Source: Palleronia sp. THAF1 (GTDB lineage Bacteria > Pseudomonadota > Alphaproteobacteria > Rhodobacterales > Rhodobacteraceae). Taken from it: 64,000 nt of DNA. The number at the start of each line of letters is the position of its first letter. Position 1 is the first letter of the stretch. Location of the stretch: NCBI RefSeq assembly GCF_009363795.1, contig NZ_CP045420.1, forward strand, positions 2,833,001 through 2,897,000, given 5' to 3'. A model generated the notes under the pieces. It was not told the origin of the DNA and did no database searches. It worked only from the letters and a program-made list of their open reading frames with translations. The position numbers and the translations under genes were made by a program. Shown in pieces: positions 27,946-36,647 of the stretch.

Positions 27946-28115
27946 TCCAGCTTGCGCGCCTCATCGACCAGCATGATCGGAATGCCGTCGCGGATCGGGT
28001 AGGCCAGATGCGCGGCCTTCGACACCAGTTCCTGCCGCTCGGCATCGTAGGACAGCACGGCATGCGTCTCGGGGCACACGAGCGACTCCAACGCTTTGCG
28101 ATTCACTTCGGTCAT
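27942..28115 (-). CDS. Trm112 family protein
   Basis: A 57-residue protein of the Trm112/DUF343 family. Members activate or stabilise methyltransferases that act on tRNA, rRNA and release factors. The sequence has [15 protein letters not shown], a [16 protein letters not shown] tail and no further domain. It overlaps the upstream LON-domain gene in an ATGA at 28112-28115 and overlaps the convergent UbiH-family stop in a CTAG. Its small size makes it easy to miss. Confidence 0.9.
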   Translation of the reverse strand: MTEVNRKALESLVCPETHAVLSYDAERQELVSKAAHLAYPIRDGIPIMLVDEARKLD

Positions 28116-28750
28116 TGAAGTCGTTCCTCTCCACCGCCTGCGAGGGCGAATTCGATCAACGTCACCAGCGTCTCGCGCCGGGTCGTCAGGTCGGGCGCTT
28201 CGAGAAGCGCCTGTTTATCCTCTGGCTCGAACGGGCATAGCATAGACAGCGCGTTAATAAGCAACTCATCTTCTGCATCTGACAGCGACTCCCAATCCGT
28301 CTTCAACTCTTCCGCGTCGAAGTAACGGTTCAGCAGTGTCAGGAAACGAGTACGGTCGAAGCCTTCGTCTTTTTCCGGGCGGCCCAGGTCGCGCTGGAAA
28401 CCGTCCCAAGACACCGCGCATTTGCGGTAGGGTGTGAAGCCTTCGACCTCTTCGCGGATACGGAAACGCGACACACCGGACAACGTGACCATGTAGCGCC
28501 CGTCTTCGGTTTCGCTCATGCCGGTCAGACGGCCTGCACAGCCGATAGAGTGTAGCCGCGCCTCGCCGCCCGGCGTCTCACGCGGCTGGATCATGCCGAT
28601 CAGCCGCGCTTCCGTTTTCATGCAGTCTTCGATCATCGCCAGATAGCGCGGCTCGAATATGTGCAGGGGAAGTCTTCCACGCGGCAGCAGCAATGCGCCG
28701 GGAAGCGGGAAGACCGGGATTTCCGAAGGCAAGTCTGCGGTGTTCAGCAT
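28112..28750 (-). CDS. LON peptidase substrate-binding domain protein
   Basis: A 212-residue protein made only of the LON N-terminal substrate-binding domain. Family features are [26 protein letters not shown] at the start and GCAGRLT in the middle. No protease or ATPase domain is present. It is coupled to the Trm112 gene by an ATGA overlap and lies downstream of ybbN, the standard alphaproteobacterial arrangement. Function is unknown. Confidence 0.92.
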   Translation of the reverse strand: MLNTADLPSEIPVFPLPGALLLPRGRLPLHIFEPRYLAMIEDCMKTEARLIGMIQPRETPGGEARLHSIGCAGRLTGMSETEDGRYMVTLSGVSRFRIREEVEGFTPYRKCAVSWDGFQRDLGRPEKDEGFDRTRFLTLLNRYFDAEELKTDWESLSDAEDELLINALSMLCPFEPEDKQALLEAPDLTTRRETLVTLIEFALAGGGEERLQ

Positions 28751-28777
28751 GTCAGGCGACGTAGGCCGCTACCCGCA

Positions 28778-29695
28778 TCAGGCAAATATCAACGAAGACA
28801 ATCGACGGCGACCTTTCAACGCAATCGGATCCTGCGGCGGCAGCGCTTCGAAAATGGTGAAGAGCTGCGTGCGCGCGGCGTCTTCGTTCCAGTCGCGGTC
28901 GCGGCGGAACAGTTCCAGCAATTCGTCGACCGCCTCTTCGGTCTGGCCGGTGGCGTACAAAGCCTGAGCCAGATCGAACCGAGCTTGATGGTTCGCCGGA
29001 TCGGCGTCGACCTGCGCGCGCAGATCGTCCACCGGGCCAGCGTTCGCGGCTTGCTTGGCCAGTTCCAGTTGTGCGTGCGCGGCTTCCAGTTCGGGGGCTT
29101 TGGCGATGGACACATCGGCCCCGTTCAGGATCGCTTCCGCCTGCTCCAGATCGCCCATGGCAATGTGCGCGCGCACGAGACCGGCGTAGGCGGCCGGGTG
29201 GTTCGGCTCTTCGCCCAGGATGCCCGCGTAGATCTGCGCGGCGTCGCTGGCGGCACCGGACTCCAGCATCTCATCGGCGGCGGCGACGGCCTCGCCTAGA
29301 CCGTCGCCCTCTGCCTCGCCCCCCGATTGGGCGATCAGGCGATCGACGAAGGCCTTGATCTCGGACTGGGGCTGCACGCCCTGAAAGCCGTCGATCGGCT
29401 GGCCTTTGTAGAATGCGTAGACCGTCGGGATGGACTGGATCTGCAGTTGCGCCGCGATCTGCTGCGCCTTGTCCACATCGACCTTCACCATCTTCACCGC
29501 GCCTTTCGCGGCGCGCACGGCGTCTTCCAGCATCGGGCCAAGCGTTTTGCACGGGCCGCACCACGGCGCCCAGAAATCGACGATGACGGGCACCTCCTGG
29601 CTGGCCTCGACCACGTCGGCCATGAAGGTGGCTTCTGTCGTGTCCTTGATCAGATCGGTGTCCGCTGCGGGCTGGCTGCCGCCGAGTTCGAGCAT
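28778..29695 (-). CDS. ybbN: Thioredoxin-fold chaperone YbbN (CnoX)
   Basis: A 305-residue protein with an N-terminal thioredoxin domain (active site WCGPC, C46 and C49) followed by TPR-like repeats from about residue 125 to the end. This is the CnoX/YbbN layout, a redox-responsive holdase that passes clients to GroEL and DnaK. Unlike E. coli YbbN, which lacks the second cysteine, both cysteines are present here as in other alphaproteobacteria. It starts the ybbN-LON-Trm112 run. ATG 29695 has GAGGA upstream. Confidence 0.93.
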   Translation of the reverse strand: MLELGGSQPAADTDLIKDTTEATFMADVVEASQEVPVIVDFWAPWCGPCKTLGPMLEDAVRAAKGAVKMVKVDVDKAQQIAAQLQIQSIPTVYAFYKGQPIDGFQGVQPQSEIKAFVDRLIAQSGGEAEGDGLGEAVAAADEMLESGAASDAAQIYAGILGEEPNHPAAYAGLVRAHIAMGDLEQAEAILNGADVSIAKAPELEAAHAQLELAKQAANAGPVDDLRAQVDADPANHQARFDLAQALYATGQTEEAVDELLELFRRDRDWNEDAARTQLFTIFEALPPQDPIALKGRRRLSSLIFA

Positions 29696-29750
29696 GGGTG
29701 GTCCTCTCGTATCCGTGTTCCTGCTTTAGATGGGCGGTCTGCCCGGGTTC

Positions 29751-30542
29751 TCAAGCCAATGGCAGGTCGAAGGTGGCAAAGACCGGTGCGTGGTCCGACG
29801 GCTTTTCCCACCCACGGGCATCACGTCGAACCCGGCTGCCATACGCGGCCCCGGCGATATCCGGTGTGGCCCACAGGTGATCGAGGCGGCGTCCCTTGTC
29901 GGCGGCGTCCCAATCCTTGGCGCGGTAGGACCACCACGAATACAGTTTACCTTCCGGGATGTCGGCGCGGGTCACATCGACCCAACCACCAGCCTCTTGC
30001 GCCTCTCCCAGCGCGGCAATCTCGACCGGCGTATGGCTGACGATCTTCAGCAGCTTCTTGTGGTCCCAAACGTCATCCTCACGCGGGGCGATGTTAAGAT
30101 CGCCCACAAGGATGCTGCGTTCGGGGACCTCGGCGCGGAAGGCGTCGCGCATGTCGGTCAGGTAATCCAGCTTCTGCCCGAACTTCTCGTTCACCTCGCG
30201 GTCCGGCACATCACCGCCCGCAGGGACGTAATAATTGTGGATCACGACGCCATTCGGCAGGGCCGCCGACACGTGCCGCGCGTGACCCAGATCGGCATGA
30301 TCCAATGCTGACACTTCGCGCAAAGGCACCTTCGACAGGATCGCAACGCCGTTGTAGCCCTTCTGCCCGCGTGCGATGCAATGGCCGTAGCCCAGCGCCT
30401 CGAACGAGGGCAGCTTGTCCACCGGCGACTTGCACTCTTGCAGGCACAGCACGTCGGGCGCGTCCTCGGCCAACAGACGTTCGACCAGGCCGGCGCGCAA
30501 ACGGACCGAGTTGATGTTCCAGGTGCAGATCGTGAAAGGCAA
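29751..30542 (-). CDS. xthA: Exodeoxyribonuclease III
   Basis: A 263-residue AP endonuclease and 3'-phosphatase that works in base-excision repair. The family start is ICTWNINSVR, the metal site is LQECK, and the catalytic DLN and SDHAP motifs are in GDLNIAP and SDHAPVFATF. I chose a TTG start at 30542 because AGGAGA lies seven bases upstream and the product then begins exactly at the family start; the ORF is open much further upstream. It is divergent from the secreted protein gene at 30650. Confidence 0.93.
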   Translation of the reverse strand: MPFTICTWNINSVRLRAGLVERLLAEDAPDVLCLQECKSPVDKLPSFEALGYGHCIARGQKGYNGVAILSKVPLREVSALDHADLGHARHVSAALPNGVVIHNYYVPAGGDVPDREVNEKFGQKLDYLTDMRDAFRAEVPERSILVGDLNIAPREDDVWDHKKLLKIVSHTPVEIAALGEAQEAGGWVDVTRADIPEGKLYSWWSYRAKDWDAADKGRRLDHLWATPDIAGAAYGSRVRRDARGWEKPSDHAPVFATFDLPLA

Positions 30543-30649
30543 CGGCGTTCTCCTGTGGTGCGCGGCCTCTCTAACGGGCACGCGACCCGATGTCACCGGA
30601 ACGCGGGAGGGCCTCACCCGTTGGTCCGCCAAACCAACCGGAGACCGAT

Positions 30650-31156
30650 ATGACCCGAACCTTCGCCCCTGCCGTCGCCCTTGCCGCGGCTCTTTTATCA
30701 TCGACCGCCATGGCACAGGAAACCGTCGGCTCGATCGATGGCATCCTTGACGGACGCCAAGTGTCATTCGTCGTGATGGATGGAGAGGACGCACAGACCG
30801 GCTGGAGTGACACCGAAGACGGCATCCAGGTAACGCTGGACGCCTACCCCGCCGACAGCCCCATGTCCGACGAGAACCGGCTACTGATTGAGTTCACCGC
30901 CCAGACCGCCACGCGAATGCCGGAAATGACCGAAGGCACTGTGACCCTGACACGCGGAGACGATCCGCTGACCGCGACGGACGATGCGATAGACCTGTCG
31001 CTGAACAATTTGGAGGTTCAGGGCGAAAGCCTGTTGGTCACGGCAAACATTCGCGTCACCATGGCCCAAACCGAAGAGAACGTCTCTGTCGTGTCGCCAG
31101 CGGGCGTGACCATGTCCGCTGACCTTCAAGCGACCGTCATCCGCGCCGAGGACTGA
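30650..31156 (+). CDS. Predicted periplasmic protein of unknown function
   Basis: A 168-residue protein with a clear signal peptide ending TAMAQ-ETV (about residue 22). The mature part is acidic and beta-rich by eye, with no cysteine. I do not recognise a family. ATG 30650 is preceded by GGAGA, and a strong bidirectional terminator follows. It is divergent from xthA and convergent with the response regulator gene. Confidence 0.72.
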   Translation: MTRTFAPAVALAAALLSSTAMAQETVGSIDGILDGRQVSFVVMDGEDAQTGWSDTEDGIQVTLDAYPADSPMSDENRLLIEFTAQTATRMPEMTEGTVTLTRGDDPLTATDDAIDLSLNNLEVQGESLLVTANIRVTMAQTEENVSVVSPAGVTMSADLQATVIRAED

Positions 31157-31180
31157 TCGGGCCGCGACGATGCGACACGA

Positions 31181-31205
31181 AAAAGGGGCCCGCGGGCCCC
31201 TTCCT
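31181..31205. terminator. Bidirectional intrinsic terminator
   Basis: A 9-bp GC-rich inverted repeat (31183-31191 with 31194-31202) with a two-base centre is flanked by an A run on the left and TTCCTT on the right. It can end transcription of the periplasmic protein gene from the left and of the response regulator from the right. Confidence 0.8.
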
Positions 31206-31891
31206 TACATCGACAGACGGTAGCCGCCGGTCTCGGTAACCAGCAGCCGCGCATTCGACGGATCGGGCTCAATCTTCTGACGCAAGCGGTAGATGTGCGT
31301 CTCCAACGTGTGGGTCGTGACGCCCGCGTTATATCCCCAAACCTCATGCAGCAGCACATCGCGCGGCACGACACCGTCAGGCGCGCGGTAGAGGAACTTG
31401 AGGATATTCGTTTCCTTCTCGGTCAGCCGGATCTTCTTGTCGGCCTCGTCCAGCAGCATCTTTTGCGCGGGACGGAACGAATACGGCCCAAGCTGGAACA
31501 CCGCGTCTTCGGACTGCTCATGCTGGCGCAGTTGCGCGCGGATGCGGGCCAGAAGAACGGGGAACTTGAACGGCTTGGTCACGTAATCGTTCGCACCCGC
31601 GTCCAATCCAAGGATCGTGTCGGAATCGCTGTCATGACCCGTCAACATCAGCACCGGGCACTTCACGCCTTGCTTGCGCATCAGTTTGCACAACTCACGC
31701 CCGTCCGCGTCAGGCAGACCTACGTCGAGGATCACCAGATCGAACAGGCCCTCTTTGACCTTATCCATCGCGTGCGCGGCTGAATCGGCCTCGAACACGT
31801 CGAAATCCTCTGTCATGACCAGTTGTTCGCTCAACGCCTCGCGCAGATCGTCGTCGTCATCGACCAATAGTATTTTCTTCAACGTGCTCAT
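31205..31891 (-). CDS. OmpR/PhoB-family response regulator
   Basis: A 228-residue response regulator with an N-terminal receiver domain (acidic pair D11 and D12, phospho-aspartate D56, lysine in TKPFKFP) and a C-terminal winged-helix DNA-binding domain (RLTEKETNILKFL, ETHIYRLRQKIEP). It could belong to the CenR or other alphaproteobacterial envelope regulators; no partner kinase gene is in the window. ATG 31891 has AAGGAGA upstream. It is divergent from ribA and ends in the bidirectional terminator. Confidence 0.94.
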   Translation of the reverse strand: MSTLKKILLVDDDDDLREALSEQLVMTEDFDVFEADSAAHAMDKVKEGLFDLVILDVGLPDADGRELCKLMRKQGVKCPVLMLTGHDSDSDTILGLDAGANDYVTKPFKFPVLLARIRAQLRQHEQSEDAVFQLGPYSFRPAQKMLLDEADKKIRLTEKETNILKFLYRAPDGVVPRDVLLHEVWGYNAGVTTHTLETHIYRLRQKIEPDPSNARLLVTETGGYRLSM

Positions 31892-32032
31892 GTTCGAATC
31901 TCCTTGGTCCGACAACGCGCAGATGTGATCGTGGTTCACTCTGCACAACCGATGCGACAATCGCTCACGGATGCGTGGCCGCACGGGCGGTTTTATTTCA
32001 CTTTCCTGCATCCTGTGCCTATCCCGTTGCCG

Positions 32033-33103
32033 ATGGACGCTTTAGCCCCCCTGCCCCACGAACGTCGCACCCGCGCCCGGACCGATCTGGCGATGGGGTT
32101 GCCGATAATCATGACGAACGGCCCGCAGCGGATGCTGGTCGCGGCGGCAGAGGCTTTGTCTCCTCAACGGCTGGCATGGATGGTGCAGGACGGGACCGCC
32201 GAACTGGCGCTGACGCAGTGGCGAGCGGAAACGCTAAAAATTCGCGTGTACGATGACGATCTCGCCCGTATCGTGTTGGCCCCTGACACCGATCAAGCCG
32301 CGTTGAAAGCACTGATCGACCCCGTCGACGACTTGGCGACACCGATGAAGGGACCGTTCCGCGCCAGCCGTGAAGGTGACGCATCCATCGCGCGGGCCGG
32401 GCTGGCGCTGGCGAAGTCGGCACGCATTCTGCCCGCGGTCATCCTTCGGCCGGCCTTGCACGCGCACCCCGACCTGACGCAGATCGACGTGGCCGATCTG
32501 ACCGCCACTCCACAACAACGCCCCATCGACGTGGTGGCCGCGCGCCTGCCCTTGGCTGTGGCCGAAGACACCGTTCTGCACGTCTACCGCCCCGGTGACA
32601 CGGGGCCGGAGCATTACGCGCTGGAAATCGGCCGCCCCGACCGCGCAGCCCCGGTCCTGACGCGCCTGCACTCGGCGTGCTTCACGGGCGACGTGTTGGG
32701 CTCTCTGAAATGCGACTGCGGTCCGCAACTGCACGCGGCGATGGAGGGGATGGCCGCACAGGGCGGCGGCGTTCTTCTCTATCTGAACCAAGAGGGGCGC
32801 GGCATCGGGTTGGCCAACAAGATGCGCGCCTACGCTCTTCAGGATCAGGGGTTCGACACGGTCGAGGCGAACCACCGGCTGGGCTTCGACGATGATGAGC
32901 GTGACTTCAGCGTCGGGGCGGCGATGCTGCGCCATCTCGGGATCGGCAGCGTGCGGCTGATGACGAACAACCCCCGCAAGCTGGCGCGGCTGCAGGTGGA
33001 AGGCATCCATGTGGCAGAGCGTGTGCCGCTGTGGGTCGGCCAGAGCCAGCACAACCGCGATTACCTGCGGGTGAAAGCAGATCGCTCGGGTCACCTGGAA
33101 TGA
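32033..33103 (+). CDS. ribA: GTP cyclohydrolase II
   Basis: A 356-residue enzyme that opens GTP in the first step of riboflavin synthesis. The zinc cysteines are at 216, 227 and 229 (CFTGDVLGSLKCDCG), and the EGRGIGLANK motif completes the active site. About 150 residues precede the catalytic domain, longer than in E. coli RibA but usual for related organisms. I chose ATG 32033 after the divergent regulator; the frame is open to 31904. I see no FMN riboswitch. It ends in an ATGA overlap with the next gene. Confidence 0.92.
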   Translation: MDALAPLPHERRTRARTDLAMGLPIIMTNGPQRMLVAAAEALSPQRLAWMVQDGTAELALTQWRAETLKIRVYDDDLARIVLAPDTDQAALKALIDPVDDLATPMKGPFRASREGDASIARAGLALAKSARILPAVILRPALHAHPDLTQIDVADLTATPQQRPIDVVAARLPLAVAEDTVLHVYRPGDTGPEHYALEIGRPDRAAPVLTRLHSACFTGDVLGSLKCDCGPQLHAAMEGMAAQGGGVLLYLNQEGRGIGLANKMRAYALQDQGFDTVEANHRLGFDDDERDFSVGAAMLRHLGIGSVRLMTNNPRKLARLQVEGIHVAERVPLWVGQSQHNRDYLRVKADRSGHLE

Positions 33104-33591
33104 GCGTTCGTGACATGGTGCTGACGCCCACCGGCCTGCGCTTTGCCGGTCGGTGCATTCCCTGCACGATTGGACGCGGCGGGGTGACGGACCGCAAAGC
33201 AGAGGGCGACGGCGCGACGCCAACGGGCGTGCATCGCATCGTCGGGATGCTGTATCGGCCTGACCGGATCGCCCGCCCGACGGATTGGGCAGTGCCGATC
33301 CACCCGCGCGACATCTGGTCCGACGATCCCAGCGACCCGGCCTACAACACAATGGCCATAGCCCCGTCGCGGTTCTCGCACGAATCCCTGCGGCGTGCCG
33401 ATCCTCTGTATGATCTGGTGATCCTGACGGATTGGAACTGGCCCATGGCTGTGCCGGGTCGTGGCTCGGCGATATTCATTCACCGCTGGCGGCGACGTGG
33501 CTATCCAACGGAAGGCTGCATCGCGATGGACCCGCGCGACCTGCTGTGGGTCGCCCAACGCATCGGGTTCGAAACGCGACTGATCGTCTAG
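33100..33591 (+). CDS. L,D-transpeptidase family protein (YkuD), no signal peptide
   Basis: A 163-residue YkuD-domain protein. H128 and C140 in the HRW...EGC arrangement form the active site. No signal peptide is visible, so either the protein is exported by another route or the annotated start misses one. It is coupled to ribA by an ATGA overlap at 33100-33103. It ends in a CTAG overlap with the convergent YggS gene. The family sometimes includes proteins annotated as transpeptidase-like with untested function. Confidence 0.8.
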   Translation: MSVRDMVLTPTGLRFAGRCIPCTIGRGGVTDRKAEGDGATPTGVHRIVGMLYRPDRIARPTDWAVPIHPRDIWSDDPSDPAYNTMAIAPSRFSHESLRRADPLYDLVILTDWNWPMAVPGRGSAIFIHRWRRRGYPTEGCIAMDPRDLLWVAQRIGFETRLIV

Positions 33592-34235
33592 GGGCGTTCG
33601 CCAAAGATAGCAGAGCCGACGCGGACATGGGTCGCGCCCAGTCGCACGGCCGTCTCGAAGTCACCGCTCATGCCCATGGACAGGCCGGTCAGGCCGTTGC
33701 GCTCCGCGATCTTGGCGAGCAGGGCGAAGTGCAGCGCAGGCTCTTCGTCCACCGGCGGGATGCACATCAGCCCCCGAATCGGAAGGTCCAGATCGCGGCA
33801 GGTCGTGACGAATGCATCCGCGTCGGCGGGCATCACACCGGCCTTCTGATCCTCTTCGCCGGTGTTCACTTGAACGAACAGATCGGGGCACTTGCCCATT
33901 TCCTGCGCCAGCCGGGCGATGGTGGTCGCCAGCTTGGGGCGGTCGAGCACGTGGATCGCGTCGAACAGCTCCATCGCGGCGCGGGTCTTGTTGGTTTGTA
34001 GCGGGCCGATCAGGTGCAGGTCGCAGGCGCCGTATGTGTCGCGGAAGCCTGGCCATTTGCCGTCGGCTTCCTGCACGCGGTTCTCGCCAAAACTGCGATG
34101 CCCTTCGTCCAGCACGGCTGCGACACGCGCGTCCGGCTGCTTTTTCGACACGGCGATCAGCGTCACGTCACCGGGATCACGCCCACAGGCCGTGGCGGCG
34201 GTAGCGATTCGCGTCTGTATATCGGTCAGTCCCAT
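33588..34235 (-). CDS. YggS family PLP homeostasis protein
   Basis: A 215-residue PLP-binding protein of the YggS/PROSC family, involved in vitamin B6 and amino acid homeostasis. The PLP lysine is K31 in AVSKKQPD, and the GENRVQEA and HLIGPLQTNK motifs are typical. It has a 4-base CTAG overlap with the convergent L,D-transpeptidase gene. Confidence 0.94.
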   Translation of the reverse strand: MGLTDIQTRIATAATACGRDPGDVTLIAVSKKQPDARVAAVLDEGHRSFGENRVQEADGKWPGFRDTYGACDLHLIGPLQTNKTRAAMELFDAIHVLDRPKLATTIARLAQEMGKCPDLFVQVNTGEEDQKAGVMPADADAFVTTCRDLDLPIRGLMCIPPVDEEPALHFALLAKIAERNGLTGLSMGMSGDFETAVRLGATHVRVGSAIFGERP

Positions 34236-34261
34236 GGCACGCGTTCTGGCCGAGGGCTGCG

Positions 34262-34294
34262 CAAAAGAAAAGGGCGGCTCTGTAAAGAGCCGCC
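34262..34294 (-). terminator. Intrinsic terminator of the porin gene
   Basis: On the minus strand a 10-bp stem (34294-34285 with 34280-34271) closes a 4-base loop and is followed by TTTTCTTTT (A-rich 34262-34270). It lies about 30 bases after the porin stop. Confidence 0.92.
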
Positions 34295-34320
34295 CGATCC
34301 GTCATCCAATCCGCGAGGAA

Positions 34321-35391
34321 TTAGAAGTCCATCGAGATACCGAAGGAGTAGGTGTCGAAGTCGTTGTCGTCACCATCGGGATCGTTGTAGCCGTAGCCGA
34401 ACTCCAGAGCGGCACCGCCACCCAGGTCGTAGTTGGCGACCAGACCGAAGCCTTCGTCTTCGCCACCGTCGTCGAAGTCGTAGATGCCGTAGTTGGCGGC
34501 GACCAGGATTTCGCCGAAGGTATAGCCTACTGCGATACCAAAGTGATCGGCGTCGAAATCGACGTCGTTGGTGCCATCGTTGGCTTCGCCGTTCAGCTCG
34601 GAGTAGTTCAGGATAACCTGAAAGCCCGCGACGGTGGTGTCGAGGCTGATGCCGAAGATGTCGACATCAAAATCCGCCGAGTCTACGCCGTCGCTGAAAC
34701 GCAAGTCGGCCTGCTGGTAGCCAATACCAGCGCCGAAATCGAAGCCAGCGAAGCTGCCGGAGTAACGCATGCCGACGCCCAGGGCCGGATCACCATCAAC
34801 ATCGACTCCATCGACGTCCAGACCGAACACGGTTCCGTCGACTTCACCATCGACGCCCAGAGCCGCACCGCGGATACCTTCATCTTGGATCTCGGCGGAC
34901 ACGGCGAAGGAGAAATCACCGAAGGTGTAGTCGTAACGCGCGACCTGACCGTCGTAGATGCCGTCGAGGCCGGCGTTGCCGTTGTAACCAACGTGCTCGT
35001 GGTCATCGGCGATGGAGGAGCCGATGATGGCTTCCTGAAGAGCGAAGTCCAGCGCGCCGTCGGTGTCGCCCATGGTCAGCGTGCCGTAGACGCCGGAAAC
35101 GAAGATGACAGCGCCGCCATCGTCAGAGTCGTCGTCGGTCGCGCCGACGCCGGGACCGTCAACGTCGGACAGTTCAACCTCGGCACCGAAGGTCAGGCCG
35201 GCATCGGTTTCACCGGCCATGGTGAAGACGACGTTGATGTCGGTGTGGAACTGCAGGTCACCGTCATCGATGTCATCGTCGGCGTTTACACCGAACACAC
35301 CCATTTCGGCGGAACCAGAGATGTCCACGTCGGCCATTGCGAAGGCCGTCGAGGCGACCAGAGCCGTGGAGGCGAGAAGAAGATTTTTCAT
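34321..35391 (-). CDS. Outer membrane porin
   Basis: A 356-residue general porin-like beta-barrel protein. It has a signal peptide ending AFAMA-DVD, then an acidic, glycine-rich and aromatic beta pattern typical of Rhodobacteraceae porins, and ends in a phenylalanine (ISMDF), the usual outer-membrane C-terminal signal. ATG 35391 is preceded by AGGGAA. Acidic stretches such as DDDIDDGD suggest a cation-preferring or calcium-binding pore, which is inference. It has its own terminator and a long upstream region, as for a highly expressed gene. Confidence 0.92.
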   Translation of the reverse strand: MKNLLLASTALVASTAFAMADVDISGSAEMGVFGVNADDDIDDGDLQFHTDINVVFTMAGETDAGLTFGAEVELSDVDGPGVGATDDDSDDGGAVIFVSGVYGTLTMGDTDGALDFALQEAIIGSSIADDHEHVGYNGNAGLDGIYDGQVARYDYTFGDFSFAVSAEIQDEGIRGAALGVDGEVDGTVFGLDVDGVDVDGDPALGVGMRYSGSFAGFDFGAGIGYQQADLRFSDGVDSADFDVDIFGISLDTTVAGFQVILNYSELNGEANDGTNDVDFDADHFGIAVGYTFGEILVAANYGIYDFDDGGEDEGFGLVANYDLGGGAALEFGYGYNDPDGDDNDFDTYSFGISMDF

Positions 35392-35568
35392 GTTTTCCCT
35401 CATGATCTAAAATCGGCCCCAAGAGGTTTGCCTCGTGGGTACGGATGCTGATTGCGCTTTTTGGTGGAACGACTCAATGCGCAGCGATCAGTCGGGGATC
35501 AGGTCTTTTCAGATGGTGCAGCTATGTCACACCGCCCATTGCGGGCAACAGATGCTGGCACCGCCACG

Positions 35569-35596
35569 AAAAACGGCCGCCCGAAGGCGACCGTTT
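35569..35596 (-). terminator. Intrinsic terminator after the 84-residue gene
   Basis: On the minus strand an 11-bp stem (35596-35586 with 35581-35571, one G-U pair) closes a TTCG loop and runs into five T residues (A run 35569-35573). It lies about 40 bases past the stop of the gene at 35635. Confidence 0.9.
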
Positions 35597-35634
35597 CAGA
35601 ACAATCGGCAAGAGAGCCGATCATGTCACCACGA

Positions 35635-35889
35635 TTAGTCGTTCAGCAGGGCGTCGATCTGGTCACACTTTTCCGACTCATCGGCGGAACCGGCGGTCAA
35701 AAGAACGCCAGCGACCTGCGCCATGGTCAGGTCCATGATCTGCTCGTCGTCGACTTCGTAGTCACAATCGGCAACGGCTTCGGCGAACTTCGACTGAACC
35801 ATCGTCATCTCTTCGGTCATGTGCGCGGCGGCGAAAGCGGCCGGAGCAGCGACGAGAGTGGCGGCGGCGAGGGTGATGATACGCTTCAT
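35635..35889 (-). CDS. Small exported protein of unknown function, 84 residues
   Basis: A short protein with a clear signal peptide ending AAFA-AAH (about residue 20). The mature part of some 64 residues has two cysteines and many acidic residues, and may form one disulfide. I do not recognise it. ATG 35889 has AAAGGA upstream and the gene has its own terminator with a UUCG-type loop, so it is probably well expressed. A structured upstream region with two hairpins lies at 35920-35974. Confidence 0.75.
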   Translation of the reverse strand: MKRIITLAAATLVAAPAAFAAAHMTEEMTMVQSKFAEAVADCDYEVDDEQIMDLTMAQVAGVLLTAGSADESEKCDQIDALLND

Positions 35890-35919
35890 AAGAGTAGTCC
35901 TTTTACTTCGTTCTGTTGT

Positions 35920-36065
35920 GCCCCGACGGATCGGGGCGGCTATGCACACTCGGGCGTGAACCGGCCGAAGCCGGACCCTGTAAACTCGCATCTAAATCGT
36001 AACTACATACAGTCACGTATGTGGCCCAAAAAAAGTTCCAAGACACGAACTTTCCACGTTGGGCC
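35920..36065. promoter_or_regulatory. Structured intergenic region with nested inverted repeats
   Basis: Between the small exported protein gene (start 35889) and the DUF3576 lipoprotein gene (start 36171) several inverted repeats are visible. There is a 7-bp stem at 35920-35926 with 35931-35937, a 5-bp stem at 35961-35965 with 35970-35974, a 6-bp stem at 36005-36010 with 36017-36022, and a nested pair: outer 36023-36028 with 36060-36065 and inner 36032-36038 with 36047-36053. They could form 5' leader structure for either gene or a small RNA. No known family recognised. Confidence 0.45.
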
Positions 36066-36170
36066 CTCTGATGCCTGTTCAATCAACCCGCCTGCCGGGA
36101 TTTGGTTCCTTGCCCGATGCAAATCACTCGGTTAGTCACGCAGAGACATTGTTATATAGAGGACGGCGTC

Positions 36171-36647
36171 ATGCAGGGATCGACCCCTTTGAGGATCGTC
36201 GCGGCGCTTGCGGCGGTCGCGATCGTGGCAGGCTGCGGAAACCGTGAGGGCAACCTTGCGCAGCGCGAGGCCCGCGCGAATGCTCTGGGCGTGAACGAAG
36301 AGCGGTCGACCATCTTCGACCTGTTCCTGAACGTCGATGACCCGAACCGCACTGTCGAGGTGAACAAGTATATCTGGACCGCCGCGCAAGAGGTTCTGGA
36401 CTTCCTGCCGCTGGAAACCGCCGATCCGTTCTCTGGCGTGCTGGTCTATGGCTACGGCACCCCGCCGGGTGGTGGGCAATCCTACCGCGCAACCGTCTTC
36501 GTGCAGGACCCCGCTTTGGACGCCCGGTCGCTGAATGTTGCCATGGCCACCCGTAGTGGTCCCGTCACCCGCGCCACCAGCCAGGCCATCGAGGATGCGA
36601 TCCTGACCCGCGCCCGCCAATTGCGCCTGGGCGACGACGCGCTTTAA
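36171..36647 (+). CDS. DUF3576 lipoprotein
   Basis: A 158-residue predicted lipoprotein with lipobox VAGC at the end of a short signal. DUF3576 proteins are conserved in alphaproteobacteria with unknown function; visible features are NEERSTIFDLF and YGYGTPPG. ATG 36171 has GAGGA upstream. It ends in a TTAA overlap with the convergent glycosyltransferase gene. It lies near leuS, the usual position in this group as far as I recall. Confidence 0.85.
   Translation: MQGSTPLRIVAALAAVAIVAGCGNREGNLAQREARANALGVNEERSTIFDLFLNVDDPNRTVEVNKYIWTAAQEVLDFLPLETADPFSGVLVYGYGTPPGGGQSYRATVFVQDPALDARSLNVAMATRSGPVTRATSQAIEDAILTRARQLRLGDDAL

Noticed and set aside
31892-32032. FMN riboswitch before ribA.
   Set aside because: The upstream region is short and shows no conserved riboswitch core; it is also the promoter region of the divergent regulator.
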